From positions 197,474-207,766 of the forward strand of contig NW_006768811.1 of assembly GCF_000204055.1 (NCBI RefSeq): a stretch of 10,293 bases of DNA. The letters are read 5' to 3'. The DNA comes from Melampsora larici-populina 98AG31 (taxonomy: Eukaryota > Basidiomycota > Pucciniomycetes > Pucciniales > Melampsoraceae). The position numbers were made by a program, and so were the translations under genes. Below, piece after piece: positions 1-7,770 of this stretch (position 1 is the first letter of the stretch; every line of letters begins with the position of its first letter). The notes beneath the pieces were generated by a model. The model saw only the letters and a list, made by a program, of their open reading frames with translations, was not told the DNA's origin and did no database searches.

Positions 1-1
1 A

Positions 2-880
2 AAATTCCCTCGGGCAAACCGTTGCTGGATGAATTTGATCCTTGAATGTCTCTACACTCTTATCAATCCGCTCTGGTTCCGTGGATCTAATGGAAAGTCT
101 GGTGATCATTACACAAAATTAACACAACATCTCAGTTCGCGTGCTACATGTGAAATGTCAGAAGTAGCAAGCATTGCAAAGATCCTCGTACAAGGGCAAA
201 ATTCTCTCCAGAATGCATTACAGTCAACTTTTGAAGGAATGTTTAAAAGCAATGAATTTCACTCAGCAGATACGTTTTTCAAAAAACTTTTTGATTCAAA
301 AACAAACACAACAGCACCAATCAAGACTATATGGCGGGTGGATTGTGAAGTCCAGTACATCTGTTCAAAGGATTCAACTCATAAAAAAACAGAAATCACA
401 CAAACCAACACCATCCACATCATACCATCACAATTTCAGAATCGCAGCCTTGATTACTCCGGAGCTGGAAATTTGATTTCACAACGGTGTTCAACTGGTC
501 TTTGGGGAATTTCAAACTTACACTGTACGTTGTGTCCAGAAGGTGCAACAGGAACACCAGTGTTTTATGAGCAAAGTGTCATCAAATTAAAACCACCTCC
601 TCCTCATCTTTACATTCAACTCGACATAGATCTGCTGCTCAATTCTGATCACAAAGCCGCCAAAAAAATGCAGGCTGAAGTTGATTTTCCCTATGAGCTT
701 GTTTTAGAAAACATAACTTACAAAATGAATGCTCGGGGGTATTGGGGTGGAAATCATTACTGGTGCAAAGTAGTTCGTGATTACAAAGGTCTCAAGGCAG
801 TGTGGGTTCATAATGATGCAATTAATGCAGGCAAAGCTCAAATGGTTGCTCGAGAATTAAAATCTATTGGAGGAACATCT
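2..880 (+). other. USP-type (C19-like) protease domain, N-terminally cut by the window
   Basis: The first codons read K-F-P-R-A-N-R-C-W-M-N-L-I-L-E-C-L, which fits the USP cysteine box (N-x-C-[YW]-M-N...L-x-C-L). The nucleophile would be the Cys at 23-25 and the oxyanion-hole Asn at 17-19. A CxxC pair (HCTLCPEG, near 524-547) resembles half of the usual USP zinc site, and PPHLYIQLDI (near 599-628) matches the strand that normally follows it. The His box is G-G-N-H-Y-W-C with His at 755-757. The acidic partner would be Asn 812-814 or Asp 815-817 in W-V-H-N-D. Cys to His is about 244 residues, compact for a USP. An active enzyme is likely, but the substrate is unknown; divergence leaves other C19-like folds possible. 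Confidence 0.7.
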
Positions 881-3266
881 GAACATACATCATGGGTGAT
901 GTATTCCAGAGATTTCAATCCCGAAGAAGTAAAATACATGAAAGATAATCTTCTCAAACTAAAGGACCAAAGTCTCTTGATTCCACAACTCAATCCATTC
1001 CCAACAGTTCCTCAACATCCCACCCAAGCTGCATCATCACTAGAACATGGAAAAGGAAATCATCAAAGTTCTCAAATTGAATTACCAAAGTATGACAAGA
1101 CCAGCACACATTGTTTGAATGGGAAGTCAAAAAATGAATTTATTTCACTTACTCAGTCAGAACTCACAGATCTATTCAACAACAACACTAAGCTATCAAA
1201 TCCGACTGAGGCCGCAAACAAACTCATTTCTCTTGATCAGTCAGAACTCACGGATCTATTCGGCAACAACACCAAGCTATCAGATCTGACTCAGGTTGCG
1301 TATCCAGAGATTACTAAAGGCAATGATCAAAAAGATCAAGTCAGCGGAGAGATAAAACCACAGCGATTGATTTTGAAGGTAGGGAAGAGAAAACAAGTAC
1401 CTGACCCAATTCCAGTTTCAGGAAGCGCAAAGAAGAAGGCTCGTACTTCTACATCTAATGGAAGCGTTTCTCAGGACACTCAAAGTTCCAAAACGTCTCA
1501 AGCTCCTCCTTCTCAGTCAGTCCAACCTTTGCAACAAACAACGCAAACACAATCCAAACGCCCCTTCAAATGCGGCCTCTGCAAGGGACCAGGACATCGG
1601 GCCAACTATTGTCCTACTTTAAAGATATTACCTGCACCCAAGAATGAACCAGCACAAGTTTACACGAGTAATTCTGACACAAGTGATTCTGACGTCAGCA
1701 TGCAAGATCAATGTGAAGGAGAAGAAGAATGTCCGTTCTGTGAAGATCTGCTTCCTTCAGCGCCATCGGAAAAACTCCTGAAGCTGAAAGATAAACTATT
1801 GGCCTTGCCCGATTCTTCTGTGAGTTGTTTTTCATTAGTTTGATAATTGATTTGTTTTTTTGCTGAACTTTTATGTACCCTTAGTGGCCGATATCAGCTG
1901 ATTTCTGTGATCTCCATGCGGCGGAGCGGAATGTGATACCCTTGGGAAAACTTGAGGGATGGCCAACTGCAATCAACTTCAACATTCTAGAACAGTAAGT
2001 TTTGAATTCTCTACTTGACCTTGCGATTTTTCATCTCCAGTAAATTGAGTCGACCTTGCTTGCTGATGATGGCTAAATTTCAGGCGCATTCAAAATCATA
2101 CCGATTATCTTGTCCAGATCATTGATAAAAAATCATCTTCGTCTTTTCTGGAAAATGCCAGGATCCAATGGGGAAAAAAGGGACCTGCCATGTTCAGTTT
2201 ATCCGGCGAGTTTGATGGTTTTCAGGTGGAGCAGCCCGGGTAGTAAGTTTTTGCTCATATTTGTAGGGTATTGGGAGGACACTAACAATATTTCCTCCCT
2301 CTCAGTTATGGCGAGAGAGGTTTGGAAATAATCAGCAAGACTTTGACTAGAATGTTCTTGTCCAAAAAGTCAGCCACTCAACTAGATGTTGGAAAAGCCA
2401 CTCCTTTCCCTCCCGAATACTTCATTCGCCGTGTACTGGTTCCTGAAGTTGCCTTGTCACTCATTGCTGAAGATTTGGACCTGCCAAGGGCGCATCCCAA
2501 AGTCAAAAAAACTCTGGAAGAAAGCCGAGTCTTTGGCAACGCAATGTTTCCTCTTGAAGACGAGAATTTTGTTGCAGAAAATGTCATCAAAGATTCCAAG
2601 TCGTTTAGTCGTCGCTGCAAGAAAAGTGTGCTCACTTCTCATCTAGATCAGGACATATTGAGGCAGATACCTGGTTTCATGGTTCCCTACATCGAGTCAA
2701 CATTCAACCCACCTGCATATGGAAACTGTGGATACTATGCGATCGCGCAGGCTTTGGGTATCTATTCTGAACAATTATATTTGGATGTCAGACAGAAACT
2801 ACTTGATGAGCTATCTGAACATGCTAAAAATCATGAAATGCTCCTCTCCTCAACTCCAAACCAAACCTCAATGAGGACTAGAAGAACTCAATCTTTTGCT
2901 TCAGAAGTTGTTCAAGATCTGCTCATCCGACTGAATCACAACAAAGTTGAATGCGATAAGGCGTACTGGATGCGGATGCCTTACATGGGGTTTGTTATTG
3001 CTAGTGCTTATGATTGTCCCGTAATACTATTGGAACCAAGTCAAGGAAACTGCAACACTTTTTTTCCTTATCGCACCCAACCAAACAGTAAAGCTCCCAT
3101 AGTACTGGCCTTTATCGATGGAATCCACTTTTGCACCTTGAGGGCAAAAGAGCCGTCTCTTTTGCCATTTCCGGAAGTTTTTGGTCAGCACCGCAACACG
3201 ACAATGCTTCAAAGTACTAATATACCCACTTGGATCAAAAAGTACCACAGTCAAATGGATAGCTGA
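2..3266 (+). CDS. Multi-domain USP / CCHC knuckle / RTC4-like / OTU protein, 5'-partial, four exons
   Basis: Predicted join is 2-1819, 1885-1994, 2084-2242, 2306-3266, giving 1015 residues and a TGA stop at 3264-3266. Domain order: USP-like cysteine protease (2 to about 880), a low-complexity linker with a 28-residue tandem repeat, a basic nuclear-localisation-like tract (1376-1444, KVGKRK and KKKAR), a CCHC knuckle (1571-1612), an RTC4-like domain (1730 to about 2560) and an OTU-like protease (about 2670-3170). Both fusions are seen inside uninterrupted frames: exon 1 joins USP, knuckle and the RTC4 start; exon 4 joins the RTC4 end and OTU. Splicing is therefore needed only to complete RTC4. 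The start lies upstream, because the frame is open to base 2 and the USP active-site Cys precedes the first Met. Likely role is removal of ubiquitin or a ubiquitin-like modifier, possibly in the nucleus (inference). No frameshift or internal stop is seen in the join. Whether it is a host gene or transposon cargo is open. Confidence 0.8.
1142..1309 (+). repeat. 84-bp tandem duplication encoding a 28-residue repeat
   Basis: Two adjacent copies, 1142-1225 and 1226-1309, encode segments that share the core QSELTDLF, then N or G, then NNTKLS. The DNA copies differ at scattered positions, mostly in their second halves, and the unit is a multiple of three so the frame is kept. It lies in the disordered linker between the USP domain and the zinc knuckle. 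It may be a short linear binding motif or a neutral linker expansion. Confidence 0.85.
1571..1612 (+). other. CCHC zinc knuckle
   Basis: The translation CGLCKGPGHRANYC fits C-x2-C-x4-H-x4-C exactly, with the usual Gly before His. Such knuckles bind single-stranded nucleic acid in retroviral-type Gag proteins and in many cellular RNA-binding proteins. A basic tract lies upstream and an acidic Ser/Asp-rich tract lies between it and the RTC4-like domain. Confidence 0.85.
1820..1884 (+). other. Intron 1 (65 bp, phase 0)
   Basis: Donor GTGAGT at 1820, acceptor CCCTTAG ending at 1884, and a branch-like GCTGAAC near 1862. Removing it keeps the frame (L-P-D-S-S joined to W-P-I-S-A-D-F-C) and carries the RTC4-like domain forward. 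Read through, the frame stops at 1841-1843. Confidence 0.85.
1995..2083 (+). other. Intron 2 (89 bp, phase 2)
   Basis: Donor GTAAGT at 1995 and acceptor ATTTCAG ending at 2083. Joining gives CA+G, so I-L-E-Q-R-I-Q-N-H, as expected in RTC4-like domains. A second acceptor, CATCTCCAG ending at 2040, has a better pyrimidine tract but leads to a stop at 2123-2125. Confidence 0.8.
2243..2305 (+). other. Intron 3 (63 bp, phase 2)
   Basis: Donor GTAAGT at 2243, branch ACTAAC at 2281-2286, pyrimidine tract and acceptor CTCAG ending at 2305. Joining gives TA+T, so P-G-Y-Y-G-E-R-G-L, a hallmark block of RTC4-like domains. Confidence 0.88.
2670..3170 (+). other. OTU-like cysteine protease domain
   Basis: The active-site segment reads P-A-Y-G-N-C-G-Y-Y-A-I-A-Q-A-L-G, matching the OTU signature G-N-C-x-x-x-A-(I/V)-A with nucleophile Cys at 2727-2729. 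The Asp that usually precedes GNC is Tyr here. A downstream F-V-I-A-S-A-Y strand and V-I-L-L-E fit the middle of the fold. F-I-D-G-I-H-F-C-T-L supplies the general-base His at 3126-3128. OTU enzymes remove ubiquitin, and OTU domains also occur inside Helitron and Mutator-like transposon proteins. The last 45 or so residues after the domain are unassigned. Confidence 0.75.
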
Positions 3267-3567
3267 GCTTCTCAAAAGGATTCGGGAAAGCCAGGGGGGA
3301 AATATGATCTTACCATAGGCTTGTAAGGTTGTTGATGGTGTGCTGTATTAATACCATTGCTTTAGTCAAATGGGATGCAAAGGAAAGACACACCTGTGAG
3401 CCGGACGACATCAGGTCACATGCTTTTGAGCTTCAGTTTGATCATTTCAATTTACTTTTTTGTCTTGTAAAATTTTGAATGATTCTTTTGAAAAATCTCC
3501 TATACACATTAATTCATTACAAACTGTCTAAATAAAGATAAACAAACTAACTGACAAGCTGGAATTT
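3267..3567. other. 3' flank of the protease gene, with polyadenylation-like signal
   Basis: No open frame with protein-like content was found. AATAAA occurs at 3531-3536, 265 bases past the stop, in an AT-rich tract and could direct 3' end formation. The rest is presumably 3' UTR. Confidence 0.35.
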
Positions 3568-3588
3568 GATTCAGAACCCATTGAATAA

Positions 3589-3784
3589 TTTCCTACGCGT
3601 ACGGAAGTACTAAAAGGAAAAAATTCGGATGGGTAAAGAAACGAGGTGGAAAATCTAAGCTGCTCCAAATGATGTCCTAAGCGTACAGAAGTACTAAAGG
3701 AAATCTTTTGAAGCAGCAAAGAATGAACATAGATTCAAAACCACTTGAGTAATTTCCTACGCGTACAGAAGTACTGAAAGGAAA
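3589..3784. repeat. Three degenerate repeats of a hairpin-forming unit, about 82 bp apart
   Basis: Copies are at 3589-3620, 3673-3703 and 3753-3784 (offsets 84 and 80). Each has an outer arm TTTCCT (TGTCCT in the second) pairing with AGGAAA, an inner GTAC/GTAC pair and a 4-base loop (GGAA, AGAA, AGAA). Between the inner and outer arms is ACGC or AAGC on the left and TAAA, TAA or TGAA on the right. The first and third copies also share about 20 bases of left flank (ATTCARAACC...). Subterminal repeats of this kind are often transposase binding sites; other explanations are a protein-binding array or a decayed minisatellite. Confidence 0.75.
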
Positions 3785-4277
3785 AAATCAAGCAGCAATG
3801 AAACATATATGGTAGGACAATGAAAAAACAAAACTTCAAGCCAATGAGGAGGTGAAAAAGTGTTCTACATTGATGTGGAAGATGTCGATGGTTTGAAAAT
3901 GAGGAAGGCAGCTTAGATAACAAAATCAAGACCAGGACAAGATGAAATCGAGGACACAAGACAATAGGAAGCGAAAAGGGCTCACATTGGTTGCTAAACC
4001 AACCAATGTTCATTATTTGGAAAACGGCTGAAACGAGCTGTTCCTACCTTCTTTGATATATCTGGGCCCTGGTCCAATTGATTGATTACCAACTGGGCTC
4101 GATCGCCAAAGTGATCCAGCAGGGCAGTTGAAGTGATCACAGCAATCAACCCGGCTCACGATACTCATCAGGGGTCGTTGTTTTGGTTATGACACTTGAG
4201 TGATGGTTTCAAGACCCAAAAAAACATCGATCTCATCGGGATGGCCAGGACACCAGAGACATCTGAGGTAATTTGGA
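3785..4277. other. Non-coding stretch, nothing recognised
   Basis: Minus-strand frames here lack any recognisable domain or protein-like composition, and no RNA gene was seen. The segment near 4060-4260 is less AT-rich than its surroundings, without a clear cause. Confidence 0.4.
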
Positions 4278-4562
4278 GCGTGAAATCCTGCTTATCGCGC
4301 GTAAAATTCAAGTTTTAACTTGCTTTATCTAATTCAACGCTGCTTTTTTTACGCTCGATGTTGTGCGTAAAAGAAAAGAGCCGTAAAAATCGTCTTTCTC
4401 GTATGCATAATGGAATTCTACGTGCCATACTTTGCGCTGGAAATCTTGCGCTCGATCGAACGAGCGTAAAATTACAGATTGTGAGCAGATAGTGGAATTT
4501 TACGTGTTACGCACTTTCCAAAATTTATGTAGCGTAAAACGTAGGCCGTGAAATTCCAGGGA
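4278..4562. repeat. GCGTAAAA motif cluster with inverted repeats, possible MITE remnant
   Basis: GCGTAAAA occurs at 4299-4306, 4365-4372, 4464-4471 and 4532-4539, and its complement TTTTACGC at 4347-4354; CCGTAAAA is at 4381-4388. TTTTACGCTCG (4347-4357) and CGAGCGTAAAA (4461-4471) form a perfect 11-bp inverted repeat. A local hairpin has CGCTCG (4449-4454) pairing with CGAGCG (4461-4466). GGAATTCTACGTG (4412) and GGAATTTTACGTG (4494) repeat 82 bases apart, and the second is mirrored by CGTGAAATTCC (near 4547-4557). A small non-autonomous DNA transposon is the simplest reading; the ends are not defined. Confidence 0.6.
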
Positions 4563-6080
4563 CCCGTTGTTATTTCCCTTACCCTCATGTCGTACCCGGT
4601 GGAGTGTTCTAGGAGATGGATGCGTAAGTGTGAATTGGGTGCAATCAAATTACTTCAACCCAAGCTGATCTCACCTTATGTCTCCTATGCCTTGATTTGT
4701 TTTGTCTATTCAGCTGGGAGACCTTCATTTCTGTTAGGTTGTTCAGAGGCAACCAATTTCAATCGGCTCGTTATTGATTATCCAGAAAATTGCGTTATTC
4801 CAATCATTGACCATTTTATTCTTGACTGCTTTTATTATACAATATGTTGTTTCTTTACCCTTACCAAGTGAATATATAAAACAATCAAGTCCAGCGCAAT
4901 CAACTTTTCATGATGATGAGGAAAACAGTCAAGAGAATCCAAAATAAGCCAGTATGTTTAATTCATCCTATTCCTTGTCCTCATCGTTTTCCAAGGGACC
5001 GATCTCATACTTCTTCAGTTTAATAATTCAGGTATTCACGCAAGTGAGTTAATTCATTGTTGAGTATTTGATTGCTCAAACTTCAAAGCTCCAAAACCCT
5101 TTGTTGCTTAATCTTTGTATCCTCCTTTCACACAAAATCCAGGATCACAAGGTGTGGGGACTTTAATGAGCACCTGTCAGTTAGATTTTGAAATCAAACA
5201 CACTTTTTTATTCATCAACTAATAAATGAAATCATTTTCCTTTCCGTTCAAAACAGTTCCCAAAGACCATGCAGAAGGGTTTGTTACAGGGCGTAACAAG
5301 AGGTTTTCAAAAACACTTTGCACCATATTCGAATGGAGATCTACTATTACTATCACTCCCAATCTCAAAGAGATTCCATAAGTACATAGACCATGATCCA
5401 AATCATTCAGCAACACACTCAATGAAATACTAACTGGCATCAATCTCACTTCAATCATCATTTTATTCAACAAAGTGGCGAAGAATGTCATCATCAGGGA
5501 AACTTGGATCAATTTCAAATACAAAAGAAGCCAAACAATATCTGAAAACTTCCATTCAGATGCAACTCTTTAGGATGGAAATAATGATGAGTCTCTACAC
5601 GAATCTCAATGGGTGAGATTCAAATTAGAAAAACAGTTCTATTTTGATGGATTTGATGATCGTGGTGCAATTGGTTGGTCAGGTATGAATCTCTTTGAAA
5701 ACAATCTCGATAATACTCATTCGTGGAAACTTTAACCAACCAAAAAGTACTAATCTTTAGTTCTATTGTTTTTCTTGAGGACTTTGATTTTAGCCTTTGA
5801 GGAAGAACTTTAAAGGTCATTACCAATAAACAAATCAATAAATTTCACAATCCAAAATCCACAAGAATGTTCCAACCATTCAAAACTATTTGGCAGTTTC
5901 AAACCAAGTCAATCCTCTTTTTATCTCTCTCTCGTACAACCTCACTCAATTACTAACATCTGTTTTTTATGTATAGATTAAAGCATCTTCATTAAACAAT
6001 CAATTTATAACTTAATTGATTTGATCCGTATCTCCAATGACCAACCAGCTTTGGTGGATTTGGATTTTCTATCATTATTG
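4563..6080. other. Gene-poor AT-rich region with scattered splice-like signals
   Basis: Several frames on both strands are fairly open between 5226 and 5735, partly because the top strand is rich in A and C and so poor in stop codons. One plus frame from ATG 5226 to TAA 5733-5735 is interrupted at 5379, 5394 and 5571; an alternative frame runs beside it. None matches a family I recognise. TACTAAC at 5951-5957 followed by an AG at 5975-5976 looks like an intron end. A decayed gene is possible. Confidence 0.3.
4910..5222 (+). CDS. Possible spliced mini-gene (48 aa), very tentative
   Basis: Candidate exons 4910-4951, 5019-5043 and 5143-5222 join into a 49-codon frame ending at TAA 5220-5222. 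Donors are GTATGT at 4952 and GTGAGT at 5044; acceptors are TTCTTCAG ending at 5018 and AATCCAG ending at 5142. The introns would be 67 and 99 bp, like those of the protease gene. TATATAAA lies at 4873-4880. A later acceptor (5031) would give a 12-base exon and an earlier stop. The product resembles nothing I know, and short AT-rich DNA gives such signals by chance. Confidence 0.15.
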
Positions 6081-6147
6081 GTAAGCTCTTAAGGACTATT
6101 TCATTTTTGATTTATTGATCTGACCATGTGTTTTATTATATTTACAG
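6081..6147 (+). other. Predicted intron (67 bp) without an assignable gene
   Basis: Donor GTAAGC at 6081, branch CTGAC at 6120-6124 and acceptor TTTACAG ending at 6147 fit the other introns in this window. A second acceptor with a perfect TACTAAC branch ends at 5976, which would define an exon of 5977-6080. All three frames of that exon contain a stop, so it would be untranslated, terminal or decayed. Confidence 0.35.
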
Positions 6148-6403
6148 ATCCTTTCATGTTGATTGAGGAATGTATATGATCAGCCGAATGCTTCAAGATC
6201 AAGGATATCGATTGGTCTGACAAATACAATATAACAGCATTGCCAAGAAGTCCACCTGCTTTCTCAGATTCCATGTCAGCTTTCATGGTTCTCTGTCATC
6301 CACGTATTTTCTTTGATATCAAATCCACTTCTTCCTCAGCCTTTGTTTGGAGCTCAGAAAGTTAAGCCGCTTCGTCAGCCTCCTTTTCAGCAATCACTTC
6401 CAT
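6101..6403 (-). pseudogene. Remnant of a coiled-coil protein gene, two in-frame stops
   Basis: Reading leftward from ATG at 6403 gives 100 codons before TGA at 6101-6103, with internal stops TAA and TGA. The residues are rich in Glu, Lys and Ala in a coiled-coil-like pattern (MEVIAEKEADEAA, then LSELQTKAEEEVDLISKKI, then MKADMESEKAG). Further 5' on this strand, in another frame, lies VDCEVSEDSDSKKNQEALK, consistent with one frameshift. No family was recognised. The stops fall between segments of similar character, which favours decay over chance, but an intact gene on the plus strand cannot be excluded. Confidence 0.3.
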
Positions 6404-6677
6404 TGTTGCAAAGAGGCCCTTTTGGTTTCAGCGCCTCTTGATTTTTCTTGCTATCAGAATCTTCAGACACCTCGCAATCAACTTTCTTCACATGATAAGA
6501 TTGAGAAAACTAATGAAGATCATAGGTCTTTGGTTCCCAAATTAGGTAAGATTGAGGATGATGCGATTGGGTTTGAAGAGCTTGGTGAATTAGAGATCAA
6601 AGATGTGAATGTAGATCAGGTATGTGGAGAATTTATATATATATCATCATCATCATAACATTTAATCCCAAAGCCAC

Positions 6678-6697
6678 TTTTGGACTTTGGTCCAAAA
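6678..6697. repeat. Perfect 8-bp inverted repeat, 4-base loop
   Basis: TTTTGGAC and GTCCAAAA flank a TTTG loop. It could be a transposon end or a chance hairpin; no second copy was found in the window. Confidence 0.6.
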
Positions 6698-7398
6698 TCA
6701 AGCAGAAAATTTGCATTCCCTTGTTATTTTCAATTGCTCGGCATCCTCCGTATTCATGATACATGTCTCTCAACATCATTCCTATCAATACAGCACCTCG
6801 TCATTCACACCCAAATCATGTGTACCTCTTCAAGACATACGGCGATTTACCAATGATGGCATTGATCATTCCCTTAGCAATCGTAGCAACACGACAAATG
6901 CCATCCCATGCAAACGGTAACCTCCTATTTTATTGGCCAACCAGCATACATGACTTCTACCCGTCATCTACCCTATTGATCCAACAATTGTCACCACATG
7001 ATTACTAGCCTGTCTACAATTTCCCTCCGCTGCTTCTATTTGATCTGCACAACCCATTACACTTTGGAGCATCTATCACATATCACAGACTGATGCATAT
7101 CCCGATTTACCCGTAGCTCAACATCAATCACACGGCCTCGTAACTACCCTGCCAGCATATCTCTCGCTATCGTCTTATGACAATTACCACGGTATAACCA
7201 TACATACAACGTATTACAATTCACAATATCCATTGTAACTATTCCGTGTGGTGAGTACTTAAGAGCTGATTTTGACCCAATTCCAATCTCCCAAAGGTGT
7301 GTGTTTATTGATCAATGGGACTCTTCTCGACCATTGCAAGAAGAAAGCGACCCAACCAAAACCAAAATAATATTCAAATTTTTACTTGACAAAACAAA

Positions 7399-7770
7399 GT
7401 GCCACAAGAATTACTTTCATTCCCCCCAGTTTATCTTTTTGTTGAAATTTATAGGCGCACAACCAATTCACAACTTTGGTATCTGCTTTGGAAAGATTGT
7501 AATTCTTGTGTCAAGTTTACAATTCCAATATCCATTGGAAGCTTCACAATTTCATATTCAATCATTAAAGTATGGGTGAAATTCTCTATGACATGTTCAA
7601 ATCAAGAAGCTACATCTTTAGGACTTTCAGTTAAACGATTAGCTGTTTTTTTCATTTTGATTACTCAGATTAGGTGGTTAATTGAATGGCTTCAAAGCTT
7701 AACCTTCCTAAACCCAGATGTCTTACATGAGATTCAGGATCAAACTTTGAAAGACAAATTGAGAAATTAA
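7399..7770 (+). CDS. Hypothetical 123-aa frame, possibly an exon or remnant
   Basis: The frame runs from ATG 7399 to TAA 7768-7770. It holds two hydrophobic segments (FTIPISIGSFTISYSII and RLAVFFILI) and ends in a protein-like charged tail (FLNPDVLHEIQDQTLKDKL). A pyrimidine-rich acceptor-like site (TTCATTCCCCCCAG) lies near 7414-7427, so the true exon could begin there. Another frame, 7301-7579, overlaps it. No domain was recognised. A frame of this length is only mildly unexpected in AT-rich DNA of this size. Confidence 0.22.
   Translation: MPQELLSFPPVYLFVEIYRRTTNSQLWYLLWKDCNSCVKFTIPISIGSFTISYSIIKVWVKFSMTCSNQEATSLGLSVKRLAVFFILITQIRWLIEWLQSLTFLNPDVLHEIQDQTLKDKLRN

Larger units (their letters stand above)
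1730..2560 (+). other. RTC4-like domain, spread over four exons
   Basis: The domain opens with C-P-F-C-E-D-L-L-P (CxxC at 1730-1741), followed by a Lys/Leu-rich helix. Exon 2 supplies D-F-C-D-L-H (Cys 1906-1908, His 1915-1917) and then P-L-G-K-L-E-G-W-P and I-N-F-N-I-L-E. Exon 3 continues Q-R-I and a Ser-rich loop. Exon 4 gives G-Y-Y-G-E-R-G-L-E-I-I, then RRVLVPEVALSLIAEDLDL and an E-E-S-R-x-x-G element. This matches the order of conserved blocks in RTC4-like domains (yeast Rtc4, restriction of telomere capping 4). CxxC plus CxxH is a plausible zinc site. Biochemical function of the family is poorly known. The continuous match across three splice joins is the strongest support for the exon model. 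Confidence 0.8.

Noticed and set aside
2110..2331. Separate 73-codon gene between the USP and OTU parts
   Set aside because: It is in a different frame from RTC4 exon 3, begins at TTG and reads through intron 3; the spliced RTC4 frame explains the region better.
3589..3784. CRISPR array
   Set aside because: Only three degenerate units with spacers that partly resemble each other, in a eukaryotic context.
4548..4871. Plus-strand 107-codon frame as a gene
   Set aside because: It begins at a non-ATG codon inside the repeat cluster, is rich in Cys and hydrophobic residues without any pattern, and has no splice or promoter support.
5219..5524. Minus-strand frame of about 101 codons as a gene
   Set aside because: It opposes two equally open plus-strand frames, starts at TTG rather than ATG, and has no recognisable motif; low stop density here reflects the A/C-rich top strand.
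5226..5735. Plus-strand 170-codon frame as a confident pseudogene
   Set aside because: Only three stops interrupt it, but a neighbouring plus frame and a minus frame are just as open, so the signal is not specific.
7110..7122. CCCGTAGCTCAAC as a tRNA A-box
   Set aside because: No B-box (GGTTCRANNCC) at a suitable distance and no cloverleaf pairing could be drawn.
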